Below, piece by piece: positions 57,501-64,000 of a stretch of 64,000 bases of DNA. Made by a program: the position numbers and the translations under genes. Source of the stretch: Streptomyces griseiscabiei (GTDB lineage: Bacteria; Actinomycetota; Actinomycetes; Streptomycetales; Streptomycetaceae); contig NZ_JAGJBZ010000002.1 of assembly GCF_020010925.1 (NCBI RefSeq), positions 186,001-250,000 of the forward strand. Direction: 5' to 3'. Position 1 is the first letter of the stretch. The number at the start of each line of letters is the position of its first letter. Under the pieces are notes generated by a model. That model did not search any database, was not told where the DNA came from, and saw nothing but the letters and a program-made list of their open reading frames with translations.

Positions 57501-57905
57501 GTCGAGGCCGACACCGAGGGCCGTGCGTACGTCGTCGACTTCAAGACGGGCAAGCAGGCCGTGAGTTCCGCCGAGGTGACCCGCCACCCCCAGCTCGCCG
57601 TCTACCAGCTCGCCGTCCGTGAGGGAGCCGTCGACGAGCCCTTCGGCGGGGTCCGGCCCGAACCGGGCGGCGCCGAACTCGTCCAGCTGCGCCAGGGCGC
57701 CGCCAAGAAGAACGGCGGTGAGACCGTCCCCAAGGTGCAGGCCCAGGAACCCCTGGAGGGGGAATGGGTCGGAGACCTCCTGGCGACGGCCGCGGGCAAG
57801 GTCCTGGACGAACGTTTCTCCCCAACCGCCGGACAACACTGTGCACACTGCGCTTTCCGGGCATCGTGCAGCGCGCGCCCCGAGGGGCGTCACGTGGTGG
57901 AGTGA
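54525..57905 (+). CDS. adnA: AdnA, helicase-nuclease subunit of AdnAB
   Basis: An 1126-residue UvrD-like ATPase fused to a RecB-type nuclease, half of the heterodimer that resects double-strand breaks in actinobacteria. Motifs include Walker A LAGPGTGKTTT (near residue 60), LTFSRKAAVEL, VDEYQDTDPAQ, FGDPDQSIYTFRG, TAHRSKGLQW and the FYVATTRARERL region. The C-terminal nuclease has VVDFKTGK. C875, C1106, C1109 and C1115 form the spacing of an iron-sulfur-stapled nuclease. The GTG start has only a weak ribosome binding site, and a 10-bp hairpin lies just inside the annotated N-terminus, so the start may be downstream. Confidence 0.92.
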   Translation: MSSSFSTRRLSHTQVRQGSRGAYRLVRTPPARTDPPRLDAEQRGVVDHARGPLLVLAGPGTGKTTTLVESVAARVARGADPARVLVLTFSRKAAVELRDRMALRMGAPRAPQATTFHSFCYALVRSHQDSDLFVEPLRLLSGPEQDVAVRELLAGQPDLERLGLSHVRWPDELRACLTTRGFADEVRAVLARSRELGLAPEDLRAFAERIGRPDWLAASAFLAEYLDVLDLQGVLDYAELVHRAVLLADRPGAAERLAAQYDAVYVDEYQDTDPAQVRLLRALAGGGRTLVAFGDPDQSIYTFRGADVNGILEFPAAFPRADGRPAPVAVLRNSRRSGADLLAATRLLTQRMPLTRLPAEKVRAHRDLRPVRVGGSVEVHTYPTPGTEVDNIADVLRRAHLEDGVPWGEMAVLVRAGARTIPSIRRALTVAGVPLEIDGDDLPLRHEPAVQPLLTALRAVARAELEEAAPAPPTTSPAPSTEDADGSPDMSPDEAEPPGTRPSWLDTETALDLLASPLAGMDTADLRRLGRALREEERAGGNPVPPPSDELLARALAEPERLVAHDPVYARGAQRLGALLRKARERLAGGGTAEEALWELWDGTPWPRRLERAARRGGTAGRNADRDLDAVCVLFATAARAEERTGGLGALNFLAEIEAEDIAADTLTGRAVRPDAVRLMTAHRSKGLQWRLVVVAGVQEGLWPDLRRRGSLLEADRIGRDGLAQPLTPGALLAEERRLFYVATTRARERLVVTAVKAPADDGDQPSRFLTELGVEPKDVTGRPRRPLSVAALVAELRATTVDPRVSDGLREAAAQRLARLAALSDEDDRPLVPSAHPYRWWGMYEPTESKVPLRNRDQPVVLSGSALDQLANTCALQWFLGREVKADAPATAAQGFGNVVHVLADEVASGRTPADLDVLMERLDSVWNALAFDAPWKSEQEKQHARVALERFLKWHVMDRTGRAPVASEHDFDVTLEAGDYEVRIRGSMDRVEADTEGRAYVVDFKTGKQAVSSAEVTRHPQLAVYQLAVREGAVDEPFGGVRPEPGGAELVQLRQGAAKKNGGETVPKVQAQEPLEGEWVGDLLATAAGKVLDERFSPTAGQHCAHCAFRASCSARPEGRHVVE
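54551..54576 (+). promoter_or_regulatory. Perfect 10-bp hairpin at the adnA start
   Basis: CCTGTCGCAC at 54551-54560 pairs with GTGCGACAGG at 54567-54576 around ACCCAG, 26 nt after the nominal GTG. It could shield the translation-initiation region or lie in the leader if the true start is downstream. Confidence 0.4.
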
Positions 57906-57949
57906 CCCGGTCCTCGGGACGGCCGGCACGCGCTGTCAGTGGCCGGCGT

Positions 57950-57955
57950 TAGCCT
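57950..57955 (+). promoter_or_regulatory. -10-like hexamer for leaderless adnB transcript
   Basis: TAGCCT, 7 nt, then ATG 57963, in the 57-nt gap after adnA. No ribosome binding site is present, so adnB would also have its own leaderless promoter. Confidence 0.5.
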
Positions 57956-57962
57956 CTCTGGA

Positions 57963-60900
57963 ATGTCCGCCCGTATCAGCGACCCCGAGCAGCTCAAGGA
58001 GCTCCTCGGCATTCCGTTCACCCCGGAGCAGACGGCCTGCATCATCGCGCCGCCCGCCCCGCAGGTGATCGTGGCGGGAGCCGGTTCGGGCAAGACCACG
58101 GTGATGGCCGCGCGCGTGGTGTGGCTCGTCGGCACCGGCCAGGTCGCCCCCGAACAAATACTCGGCCTGACCTTCACCAACAAGGCGGCGGGCGAACTCG
58201 CCGAGCGTGTACGCAAGGCCCTGGTCAGGGCGGGCATCACCGACCCCGACGTGATCGACCCGGACAACCCGCCCGGCGAGCCGGTCATCTCCACGTACCA
58301 CGCCTTCGCGGGCCGCCTGCTCACCGACCACGGTCTGCGCATCGGCCTGGAACCCACCTCCCGCCTCCTCGCCGACGCCACCCGTTACCAGCTCGCCGCG
58401 CGGGTGCTGAGGGAGTCCCCGGGCCCGTACCCGGCGCTGACCCGCTCCTTCCCGGACCTGGTCAGCGACCTGCTGACCCTCGACTCCGAACTCGCGGAGC
58501 ACCTCGTACGCCCCGAGGACCTGCGCGCGTACGACGCCGAACTGCTGCGCGAACTGGAGGGTGCCAGGCTCACCAACGCGGACCTCCGCAAGGTCCCCGA
58601 GGCCGCCGCGGCCCGGCGTGAACTGACCGCACTGGTGGGCCGCTACCGCGCGGCCAAGCGCGAGCGGGACCTCCTCGACTTCGGCGACCAGATCGCCCTG
58701 TCCGCCGGTCTCGCCGGGCTCCCCGAGGTGGGGCGCTTCCTGCGGGACGAGTTCCGGGTGGTCCTGCTCGACGAGTACCAGGACACCTCGGTGGCCCAAC
58801 GCGTCCTGCTGGCGGGCCTGTTCGGCGGCGGCACCGGCCACCCCGTGACCGCCGTCGGCGACCCCTGCCAGGCCATCTACGGCTGGCGCGGCGCCTCCGT
58901 CGCCAACCTCGACGACTTCCCCGAGCACTTCGCCCACCCCGACGGCCGCCCCGCGACCCGGCAGGCGCTCAGTGAGAACCGCCGCAGCGGCGGCCGCCTC
59001 CTCGACCTCGCCAACGGCCTCGCGGAGCCCCTGCGGGCCATGCACGCGGGCGTGGAGGCCCTGCGGCCCGCCCCGGGCGCCGAACGCGACGGAGTGGTCC
59101 GCTGCGCCCTGCTCCACACCCATGCCGAGGAACTGGACTGGATCGCCGACTCGATCGCCCACCTCGTGCGCACCGGCAAGGAACCCGGCGAGATCGCGGT
59201 CCTGTGCCGTACGGCCGGCGACTTCGCCGAGATCCAGGGCGCGCTCGTCGCCCGGGACGTCCCGGTCGAGGTCGTGGGTCTCTCCGGGCTGCTCCACCTC
59301 CCCGAGGTCGCCGACCTCGTCGCCGTCTGCGAGGTCCTCCAGGACCCCGGCGCCAACGCCTCCCTGGTGCGCCTGCTCACCGGCCCGCGCTGGCGGATCG
59401 GCCCGCGCGACCTCGCCCTCCTGGGACGCCGGGCCAGGCTGCTGGTGTCCCACGCGCGCGTGGACGGCGACGAGGACCCGGACCGACGGCTCGCCGCGGC
59501 CGTCGAGGGCGTCGACCCCTCCGAGGTGATCTCGCTCGCGGACGCGCTGGACACGTTTCTGGAACTGCCGCTCGAAGCGGAGGCGGAGGACGACGGACTG
59601 CCGTTCTCGCCGGACGCGCGCGTACGATTCGCCCGCCTCGCCGCCGAACTGCGCGACCTGCGCCGCTCCCTCGCCGACCCGCTCATGGACGTCCTCCACC
59701 GGGTGCTCACCGTCACGGGCCTGGAGGTGGAACTGTCCGCGTCCCCGCACGCGCTCGCCGCCCGCCGCCGCGAGACCCTCTCCAACTTCCTGGACGTCGC
59801 CGCCTCCTTCGCCGCCAACAGCGCCGGCGAGGCCACCCTCCTCGCCTTCCTCGGCTTTCTGCGTACGGCCGCCCAGTACGAGAAGGGCCTCGACAACGCC
59901 CTGCCGGGCGGCGAGAACACCGTCAAGGTGCTCACCGCCCACAAGTCCAAGGGCCTGGAGTGGGACGTCGTCGCCGTCCCGGGCCTGGTCACCGGGACCT
60001 TCCCCAGCACCCAGGGGCGCGAGAAGTGGACCGCCCAGGGCAAGGTCCTGCCGCACGGGCTGCGCGGCGACGCCGACACCCTTCCCGACGTCGAGGCCTG
60101 GGACTCCCGCGGCCTGAAGGCCTTCCAGGAGGCCATGAAGGACCACCAGCACACCGAGGAACTCCGCCTCGGCTACGTCACCTTCACCCGCCCCCGCTCC
60201 CTGCTCCTCGGCTCCGGCCACTGGTGGGGCCCGTCCCAGAAACGCCCGCGCGGCCCGTCCGACTTCCTCATGGCTCTCCACGACCACTGTGCCGCCGGAC
60301 ACGGCGAGATCGAGGTCTGGGCCGACGAACCCGAGGAGGACGCCGAGAACCCCGCCCTCCAGGAGGCGGCCGCCGAACACGCCTGGCCCCTGCCGCTCGA
60401 CGGCACGGCCCTGACGCGTCGCCGCGCCGCCGCCGCGACCGTACTGGCCCACCTGGACCGGGCGGTGCCCTACGAGGACACCCCTCCGGATGCCGACGAC
60501 ACGGACCTCACGGACGACCTCCCCTTCGAGGAAGACACCGGCGACTGGGACTCCTGGTCGGCGGACCGTCCCGCACAGGCCGCCCACGCGCGCGTGGAGC
60601 CCGGGCCGCACAAGCACGCACCGGCCGTGCCGCACGCCCGCAGGCACCCCGCCGCGTCCGGCCTCAGCCCCGAGGAAGCGCGCACGGTCGCCTCGTGGGA
60701 CCGCGACCTGGACGCCCTCACCGGAGAACTCGTACGAGCCCGCGCCCAGGTCACCGACGTACCCCTGCCGGCCTCGCTGACCGCCTCCCAGCTGATGCGG
60801 CTGGCCGCCGATCCGGACGGCTTCGCGCAGGAACTCGCGCGCCCGATGCCCAGGCCGCCGCAGCCCGCGGCACGTCGTGGCACCCGCTTCCACGCCTGGG

Positions 60901-61394
60901 TCGAGGCCCGCTTCGAGGAACTGCGGCTGCCCATGCTGGAGCCCGACGACCTGCCCGGCAGCGAGGCCGAGATCGCCGACGAGCTGGACCTGGAGGAGCT
61001 CAAGGAGGCCTTCGACCGCACCCCGTACGCGCACCGCACACCCCACCGTGTCGAGGCACCCTTCCAGCTCGGCATCGCCGGACGCGTCGTGCGCGGCCGT
61101 ATCGACGCCGTCTACCGGGAGCGCGACGGCGACGGGGCGACGAGGTACGAGATCGTCGACTGGAAGACCAGCCGCACCCGCACCGCCGACCCGCTCCAGC
61201 TCGCCATCTACCGGCTCGCCTGGGCCGAGCAGCAGGGTGTGCCCCTGGAGTCCGTCGGCGTGGCTTTCCTGTACGTCCGTACGGGGGACGTCGTGCGGCC
61301 CACGAACCTCCCCGACCGCGACGCACTGGAGCGGCTGCTCCTGGAGGAGCCCGGCGGCGACGCGGGATCGGACGCGACCGGAGAGGGGCCGTAG
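57963..61394 (+). CDS. adnB: AdnB, helicase-nuclease subunit of AdnAB
   Basis: An 1143-residue partner of AdnA and, by analogy with mycobacteria, the main translocating motor. Helicase motifs: VAGAGSGKTTVMAARV (near residue 40), LTFTNKAAGELAERV, LLDEYQDTSVAQ, VGDPCQAIYGWRGA, LTAHKSKGLEWDVV and LRLGYVTFTRPR. The C-terminal RecB-like nuclease has GRIDAVYRERDGDG and IVDWKTSRT (the D-x-K pair) and QLAIYRLAW. It lacks the four-Cys set seen in AdnA. It begins 57 nt after adnA. ATG 57963 (MSARISDPEQLKELLG) is supported by TAGCCT 7 nt upstream. Confidence 0.93.
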   Translation: MSARISDPEQLKELLGIPFTPEQTACIIAPPAPQVIVAGAGSGKTTVMAARVVWLVGTGQVAPEQILGLTFTNKAAGELAERVRKALVRAGITDPDVIDPDNPPGEPVISTYHAFAGRLLTDHGLRIGLEPTSRLLADATRYQLAARVLRESPGPYPALTRSFPDLVSDLLTLDSELAEHLVRPEDLRAYDAELLRELEGARLTNADLRKVPEAAAARRELTALVGRYRAAKRERDLLDFGDQIALSAGLAGLPEVGRFLRDEFRVVLLDEYQDTSVAQRVLLAGLFGGGTGHPVTAVGDPCQAIYGWRGASVANLDDFPEHFAHPDGRPATRQALSENRRSGGRLLDLANGLAEPLRAMHAGVEALRPAPGAERDGVVRCALLHTHAEELDWIADSIAHLVRTGKEPGEIAVLCRTAGDFAEIQGALVARDVPVEVVGLSGLLHLPEVADLVAVCEVLQDPGANASLVRLLTGPRWRIGPRDLALLGRRARLLVSHARVDGDEDPDRRLAAAVEGVDPSEVISLADALDTFLELPLEAEAEDDGLPFSPDARVRFARLAAELRDLRRSLADPLMDVLHRVLTVTGLEVELSASPHALAARRRETLSNFLDVAASFAANSAGEATLLAFLGFLRTAAQYEKGLDNALPGGENTVKVLTAHKSKGLEWDVVAVPGLVTGTFPSTQGREKWTAQGKVLPHGLRGDADTLPDVEAWDSRGLKAFQEAMKDHQHTEELRLGYVTFTRPRSLLLGSGHWWGPSQKRPRGPSDFLMALHDHCAAGHGEIEVWADEPEEDAENPALQEAAAEHAWPLPLDGTALTRRRAAAATVLAHLDRAVPYEDTPPDADDTDLTDDLPFEEDTGDWDSWSADRPAQAAHARVEPGPHKHAPAVPHARRHPAASGLSPEEARTVASWDRDLDALTGELVRARAQVTDVPLPASLTASQLMRLAADPDGFAQELARPMPRPPQPAARRGTRFHAWVEARFEELRLPMLEPDDLPGSEAEIADELDLEELKEAFDRTPYAHRTPHRVEAPFQLGIAGRVVRGRIDAVYRERDGDGATRYEIVDWKTSRTRTADPLQLAIYRLAWAEQQGVPLESVGVAFLYVRTGDVVRPTNLPDRDALERLLLEEPGGDAGSDATGEGP

Positions 61395-61460
61395 CCGTCG
61401 GCGGACGGGCAGGGGGTGTTCACGGACGAACCGCCGGACGAGCATGTCGGTGCGGGCCTA

Positions 61461-61466
61461 TAGGCT
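61461..61466 (+). promoter_or_regulatory. -10-like hexamer for leaderless dipeptidase transcript
   Basis: TAGGCT, 7 nt, then ATG 61474. No ribosome binding site; an in-frame GTG at 61468 would leave no room for a leader. Confidence 0.5.
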
Positions 61467-61473
61467 CGTGAGC

Positions 61474-62886
61474 ATGAGCCAGCCCGTTGACAGCGACGTC
61501 AGCGTCGTCCGTACGTACATAGCGAACCACCGTGCCGCGTTCCTCGACGACCTCGTGGAGTGGCTGCGTATCCCGTCGGTCTCGGCCCAGCCCGAGCACG
61601 CGGCGGACGTACGGCGCAGCGCCGACTGGCTGGCCGCCAAGCTCAAGGAGACGGGCTTCCCCACGGCCGAGGTCTGGGAGACACCGGGCGCTCCCGCCGT
61701 CTTCGCGCAGTGGCCCTCCGCGGACGCCGACGCCCCCACCGTTCTGGTCTACGGGCACCACGACGTGCAGCCCGCCGCCCTCGCGGACGGCTGGGACACC
61801 GAGCCGTTCGAGCCGGTGATCCGCGGGAACCGTCTCCACGCGCGCGGGGCGGCCGACGACAAGGGCCAGGTGTTCTTCCACACACTCGGCGTCCGCGCCC
61901 ACCTCGCCGCGACCGGCCGCACCGCCCCCGCCGTCCATCTGAAGATGCTGATCGAGGGCGAGGAGGAGTCGGGCTCCCCGCACTTCCGAGCGCTCGTAGA
62001 GGAACACGCCGAACGGCTCGCCGCCGACGTGGTCGTCGTCTCCGACACCGGTATGTGGGCCGAGGACACCCCCACCGTGTGCACCGGCATGCGCGGCCTC
62101 GCCGAGTGCGAGATCCGACTGTACGGACCCGACCAGGACATCCACTCCGGCTCCTTCGGCGGTGCCGTGCCGAACCCGGCCACCGAGATCGCCCGCCTCG
62201 TCGCCGCCCTGCACGACGAGCACGCGCGCGTGGCCGTCCCCGGTTTCTACGACGGCATCACCGAACTCACCGACCGCGAGCGAGAACTCCTCGCCGAACT
62301 TCCCTTCGACGAACAGCGATGGCTGCGCACGGCCAGGTCGACGGCGGCGCACGGAGAGGCCGGACACACCACCCTGGAACGCGTTTGGGCCCGCCCCACC
62401 GCCGAGGTCAACGGCATCGGCGGCGGCTACCAGGGCATGGGCAGCAAGACGATCATCCCGTCCTCGGCCATGGTGAAACTGTCCTTCCGCCTGGTCGCCG
62501 GTCAGGACCCCGACCACATCCGGAAGGCGGTCACCGCCTGGGCCGTCGAGCGGATCCCCACCGGGATCCGCCACGAGATCACGTTCAGCGGGTCCACCCG
62601 CCCCTGCCTCACACCGCTGGACCACCCTGCCCTGCGATCGCTGGTACGAGCCATGGGCCGCGCGTTCCAGCAGCCGGTCCGCTACACGCGCGAGGGCGGC
62701 TCCGGGCCCGCCGCCGACCTCCAGGAGGTCCTGGACGCGCCCGTGCTCTTCCTGGGCATCTCCGTCCCCTCCGACGGCTGGCACGCGCCCAACGAGAAGG
62801 TCGAACTCGATCTGCTCCTCAAAGGCGTCGAGACCAGTGCGTACCTCTGGGGCGAACTGGCCTCGGGCTCCGGCGAGGCACACTGA
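61474..62886 (+). CDS. M20-family dipeptidase/peptidase
   Basis: A 470-residue cytoplasmic metallopeptidase of the carnosinase-like M20 group. Metal ligands appear in VYGHHDVQPA (His), GAADDKGQVF (bridging Asp), IEGEEESGSPHF (catalytic and ligand Glu) and VSDTGMW (Asp). The dimer domain begins near YGPDQDIHSGSFGG, and the C-terminal part has GISVPSDGWHAPNEKVE with the last His. The ATG start is supported by TAGGCT 7 nt upstream. It cleaves dipeptides with unknown preference. It follows adnB by 79 nt but seems to have its own promoter. Confidence 0.9.
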   Translation: MSQPVDSDVSVVRTYIANHRAAFLDDLVEWLRIPSVSAQPEHAADVRRSADWLAAKLKETGFPTAEVWETPGAPAVFAQWPSADADAPTVLVYGHHDVQPAALADGWDTEPFEPVIRGNRLHARGAADDKGQVFFHTLGVRAHLAATGRTAPAVHLKMLIEGEEESGSPHFRALVEEHAERLAADVVVVSDTGMWAEDTPTVCTGMRGLAECEIRLYGPDQDIHSGSFGGAVPNPATEIARLVAALHDEHARVAVPGFYDGITELTDRERELLAELPFDEQRWLRTARSTAAHGEAGHTTLERVWARPTAEVNGIGGGYQGMGSKTIIPSSAMVKLSFRLVAGQDPDHIRKAVTAWAVERIPTGIRHEITFSGSTRPCLTPLDHPALRSLVRAMGRAFQQPVRYTREGGSGPAADLQEVLDAPVLFLGISVPSDGWHAPNEKVELDLLLKGVETSAYLWGELASGSGEAH

Positions 62887-62982
62887 AGAAGGCCCCGCAC
62901 ACCCCGGCGCACCCGCCCGCCGCACACCCCGCCGAACCGCCCGCCCCAATCAACCGTTTCACCGGGGGAGTTGGAAGCACCC

Positions 62983-63930
62983 GTGACCACCTGGACCGAC
63001 CACACCGCCGACCGACCCATCGCGCTCACCGCCCCCAGCGGCATCGACCGGGCCGCCCACCACCGGCTCGACGAGGCCTGGCTCGCCGCGGCGTGGAGCC
63101 ACCCCACCACCCGCTGCTTCGTGGTCTCCGGCGGTCAGGTCCTCATCGACGAGACCCCGGACGGCACCACCGAACTCGTCATGACGCCTTCCTTCGAGGC
63201 CCCGCTCACCGAGGCGCACCGCTACTTCCTGGGCACCGACGCCGACGGTGTGAGCTATTTCGCACTCCAGAAGGACGCGCTCCCCGGCCGCATGGACCAG
63301 TCCGCGCGCCCGGCCGGACTGCGCGAGGCGGGCATGCTGCTGTCACCGCGCGACACGGGCCTCATGGTGCACGCGGTCGGACTGGAGAACTGGCAGCGCA
63401 CCCACCGCTTCTGCTCCCGCTGCGGCGAGCGCACGGTCATCGCGGCGGCCGGACACATCCGCCGCTGCCAGGCCTGCGGTGCCGAGCACTACCCGCGCAC
63501 CGACCCGGCGGTGATCATGGCGGTCACCGACGAGGAGGACCGCATCCTGCTCGGCCGCCAGGTGCACTGGCCCGAGGGCCGCTTCTCCACCCTGGCGGGC
63601 TTCGTGGAGCCGGGCGAGTCCATCGAGCAGTCCGTGCGGCGTGAGGTGCACGAGGAGGTCGGCATCACCGTCGGCCAGGTCGAGTACGTCGCCAGCCAGC
63701 CCTGGCCCTTCCCGTCCAGCCTCATGCTGGGCTTCCTGGCCCGCGCCACCTCGACCACCGTGGACGTCGACGGCGACGAGATCCACGAGGCCCGCTGGTT
63801 CTCCCGGGAAGAGCTGCGGGCCGCGTTCGAGGCCGGGGAGGTACTGCCTCCCTACGGCATCTCGATCGCGGCCCGACTGATCGAACTCTGGTACGGCAAG
63901 CCCCTGCCGACGCGAAGCCACATCGGTTAG
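62983..63930 (+). CDS. nudC: NAD(H) pyrophosphatase NudC
   Basis: A 315-residue Nudix hydrolase that splits NAD(H) into NMN(H) and AMP and, in other bacteria, removes NAD caps from RNA. The N-terminal domain precedes a zinc ribbon (CSRCGERTVIAAAGHIRRCQACG). Then the Nudix box follows (GFVEPGESIEQSVRREVHEEVGI in shortened view GxxEPGES..REVHEEVG), and the NudC-specific SQPWPFPSSLMLGF. GTG 62983 is chosen, with GGAAG a few nt upstream. It converges on the mycoredoxin gene with 13 nt between stops, matching Rv3199c/Rv3198A in mycobacteria. Confidence 0.94.
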   Translation: MTTWTDHTADRPIALTAPSGIDRAAHHRLDEAWLAAAWSHPTTRCFVVSGGQVLIDETPDGTTELVMTPSFEAPLTEAHRYFLGTDADGVSYFALQKDALPGRMDQSARPAGLREAGMLLSPRDTGLMVHAVGLENWQRTHRFCSRCGERTVIAAAGHIRRCQACGAEHYPRTDPAVIMAVTDEEDRILLGRQVHWPEGRFSTLAGFVEPGESIEQSVRREVHEEVGITVGQVEYVASQPWPFPSSLMLGFLARATSTTVDVDGDEIHEARWFSREELRAAFEAGEVLPPYGISIAARLIELWYGKPLPTRSHIG

Positions 63931-63943
63931 GGACCCGCCGCGG

Positions 63944-64000
63944 TTACGCGCCGATCTTCTGCTTGACCTGCGCCAGCGAGGGGTTCGTGAGCGTCGAACC
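63944..64000 (-). CDS. Mycoredoxin, C-terminal fragment (truncated by window end)
   Basis: The last 18 codons and stop of a minus-strand gene: GSTLTNPSLAQVKQKIGA. This matches the C-terminal end of actinobacterial mycoredoxin (Mrx1, glutaredoxin-like; the DGSTLTNPS loop follows the cis-Pro TVPTV). The catalytic CxxC lies outside the window. Assignment rests on this short segment and on the conserved position next to nudC. Confidence 0.7.
   Translation of the reverse strand, partial: GSTLTNPSLAQVKQKIGA

Noticed and set aside
54945..61445. Very long minus-strand frames (994 and 1169 codons) opposite adnA and adnB
   Set aside because: They are antisense shadows of motif-complete helicase-nuclease genes and have no recognisable domain.

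Overview
The window is chromosomal DNA from a Streptomyces or very close relative. It is very GC-rich with strong third-position G/C bias, uses many GTG starts and GTGA/ATGA start-stop overlaps, and carries typical streptomycete families (DUF3117, DUF6758, DUF3152, DUF3107, AdnAB, mycoredoxin). I see no rRNA, tRNA, CRISPR array, prophage or transposase; this is core-type chromosome.

Layout. 1-2.5 kb: the end of a NarL-type response regulator, then a SirB1-like protein and a GNAT acetyltransferase. 2.6-8.2 kb: lysine/diaminopimelate genes (fdxA, dapC, dapE) with two secreted or membrane proteins and a LOG-family protein. 8.3-11.7 kb: a FolP2-like protein, a DivIVA-like protein, DNA-3-methyladenine glycosylase I, an enoyl-CoA hydratase and DUF3117. 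11.9-18 kb: an O-methyltransferase divergent from an envelope-stress set (ECF sigma, zinc anti-sigma, HtrA protease, TatB). 19-25 kb: Mrp, DUF1003, an MgtE-N/CBS protein, a lipoprotein, a flavin-fold protein and CorA. 25.6-31.2 kb: SUFU, DUF6758, PHP, MarC, a 50-residue TTG-start protein, an NYN nuclease and a hydrolase. 31.5-37.4 kb: a RhlE-type DEAD-box helicase with a repetitive basic tail, a ferritin-like protein, DUF3107 and TetR. 37.7-47.4 kb: a hydrolase, a DUF3152 metalloprotease, a four-gene Pel-like polysaccharide locus and MoeZ. 47.4-53.6 kb: two paralogous secreted Tap-like hydrolases and a large YbhN-type flippase with a kinase-like domain. 53.8-64 kb: an alkyltransferase-like protein, AdnA-AdnB, an M20 dipeptidase, NudC and the end of mycoredoxin.

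From memory of Mycobacterium tuberculosis, the left half follows the order of Rv1177-Rv1239c (fdxC, dapC, dapE, LOG, folP2, tagA, Rv1211, O-methyltransferase/sigE/rseA/htrA/tatB, mrp, Rv1231c, Rv1232c, corA). The right half follows Rv3211-Rv3198A (rhlE, ferritin-like, TB9.4, TetR, Rv3207c, moeZ, MGMT-like, adnA/adnB, nudC, mrx1). Two ancient actinobacterial gene neighbourhoods are therefore adjacent here.

The most interesting points are: (i) the operon at 40924-46123, which pairs a PelF-type glycosyltransferase with a polytopic membrane protein, an epimerase and a spherulin-4 (GH135-like) protein, suggesting an uncharacterised galactosamine-type or other exopolysaccharide system; (ii) two genes whose conserved N-termini can only be reached from non-canonical starts (CTG for the helicase, ATT for the O-methyltransferase); (iii) at least eleven genes with a -10-like hexamer 6-7 nt before the start codon, implying leaderless mRNAs; and (iv) an array of about a dozen RRTRK-type motifs and a recent internal duplication in the helicase tail.
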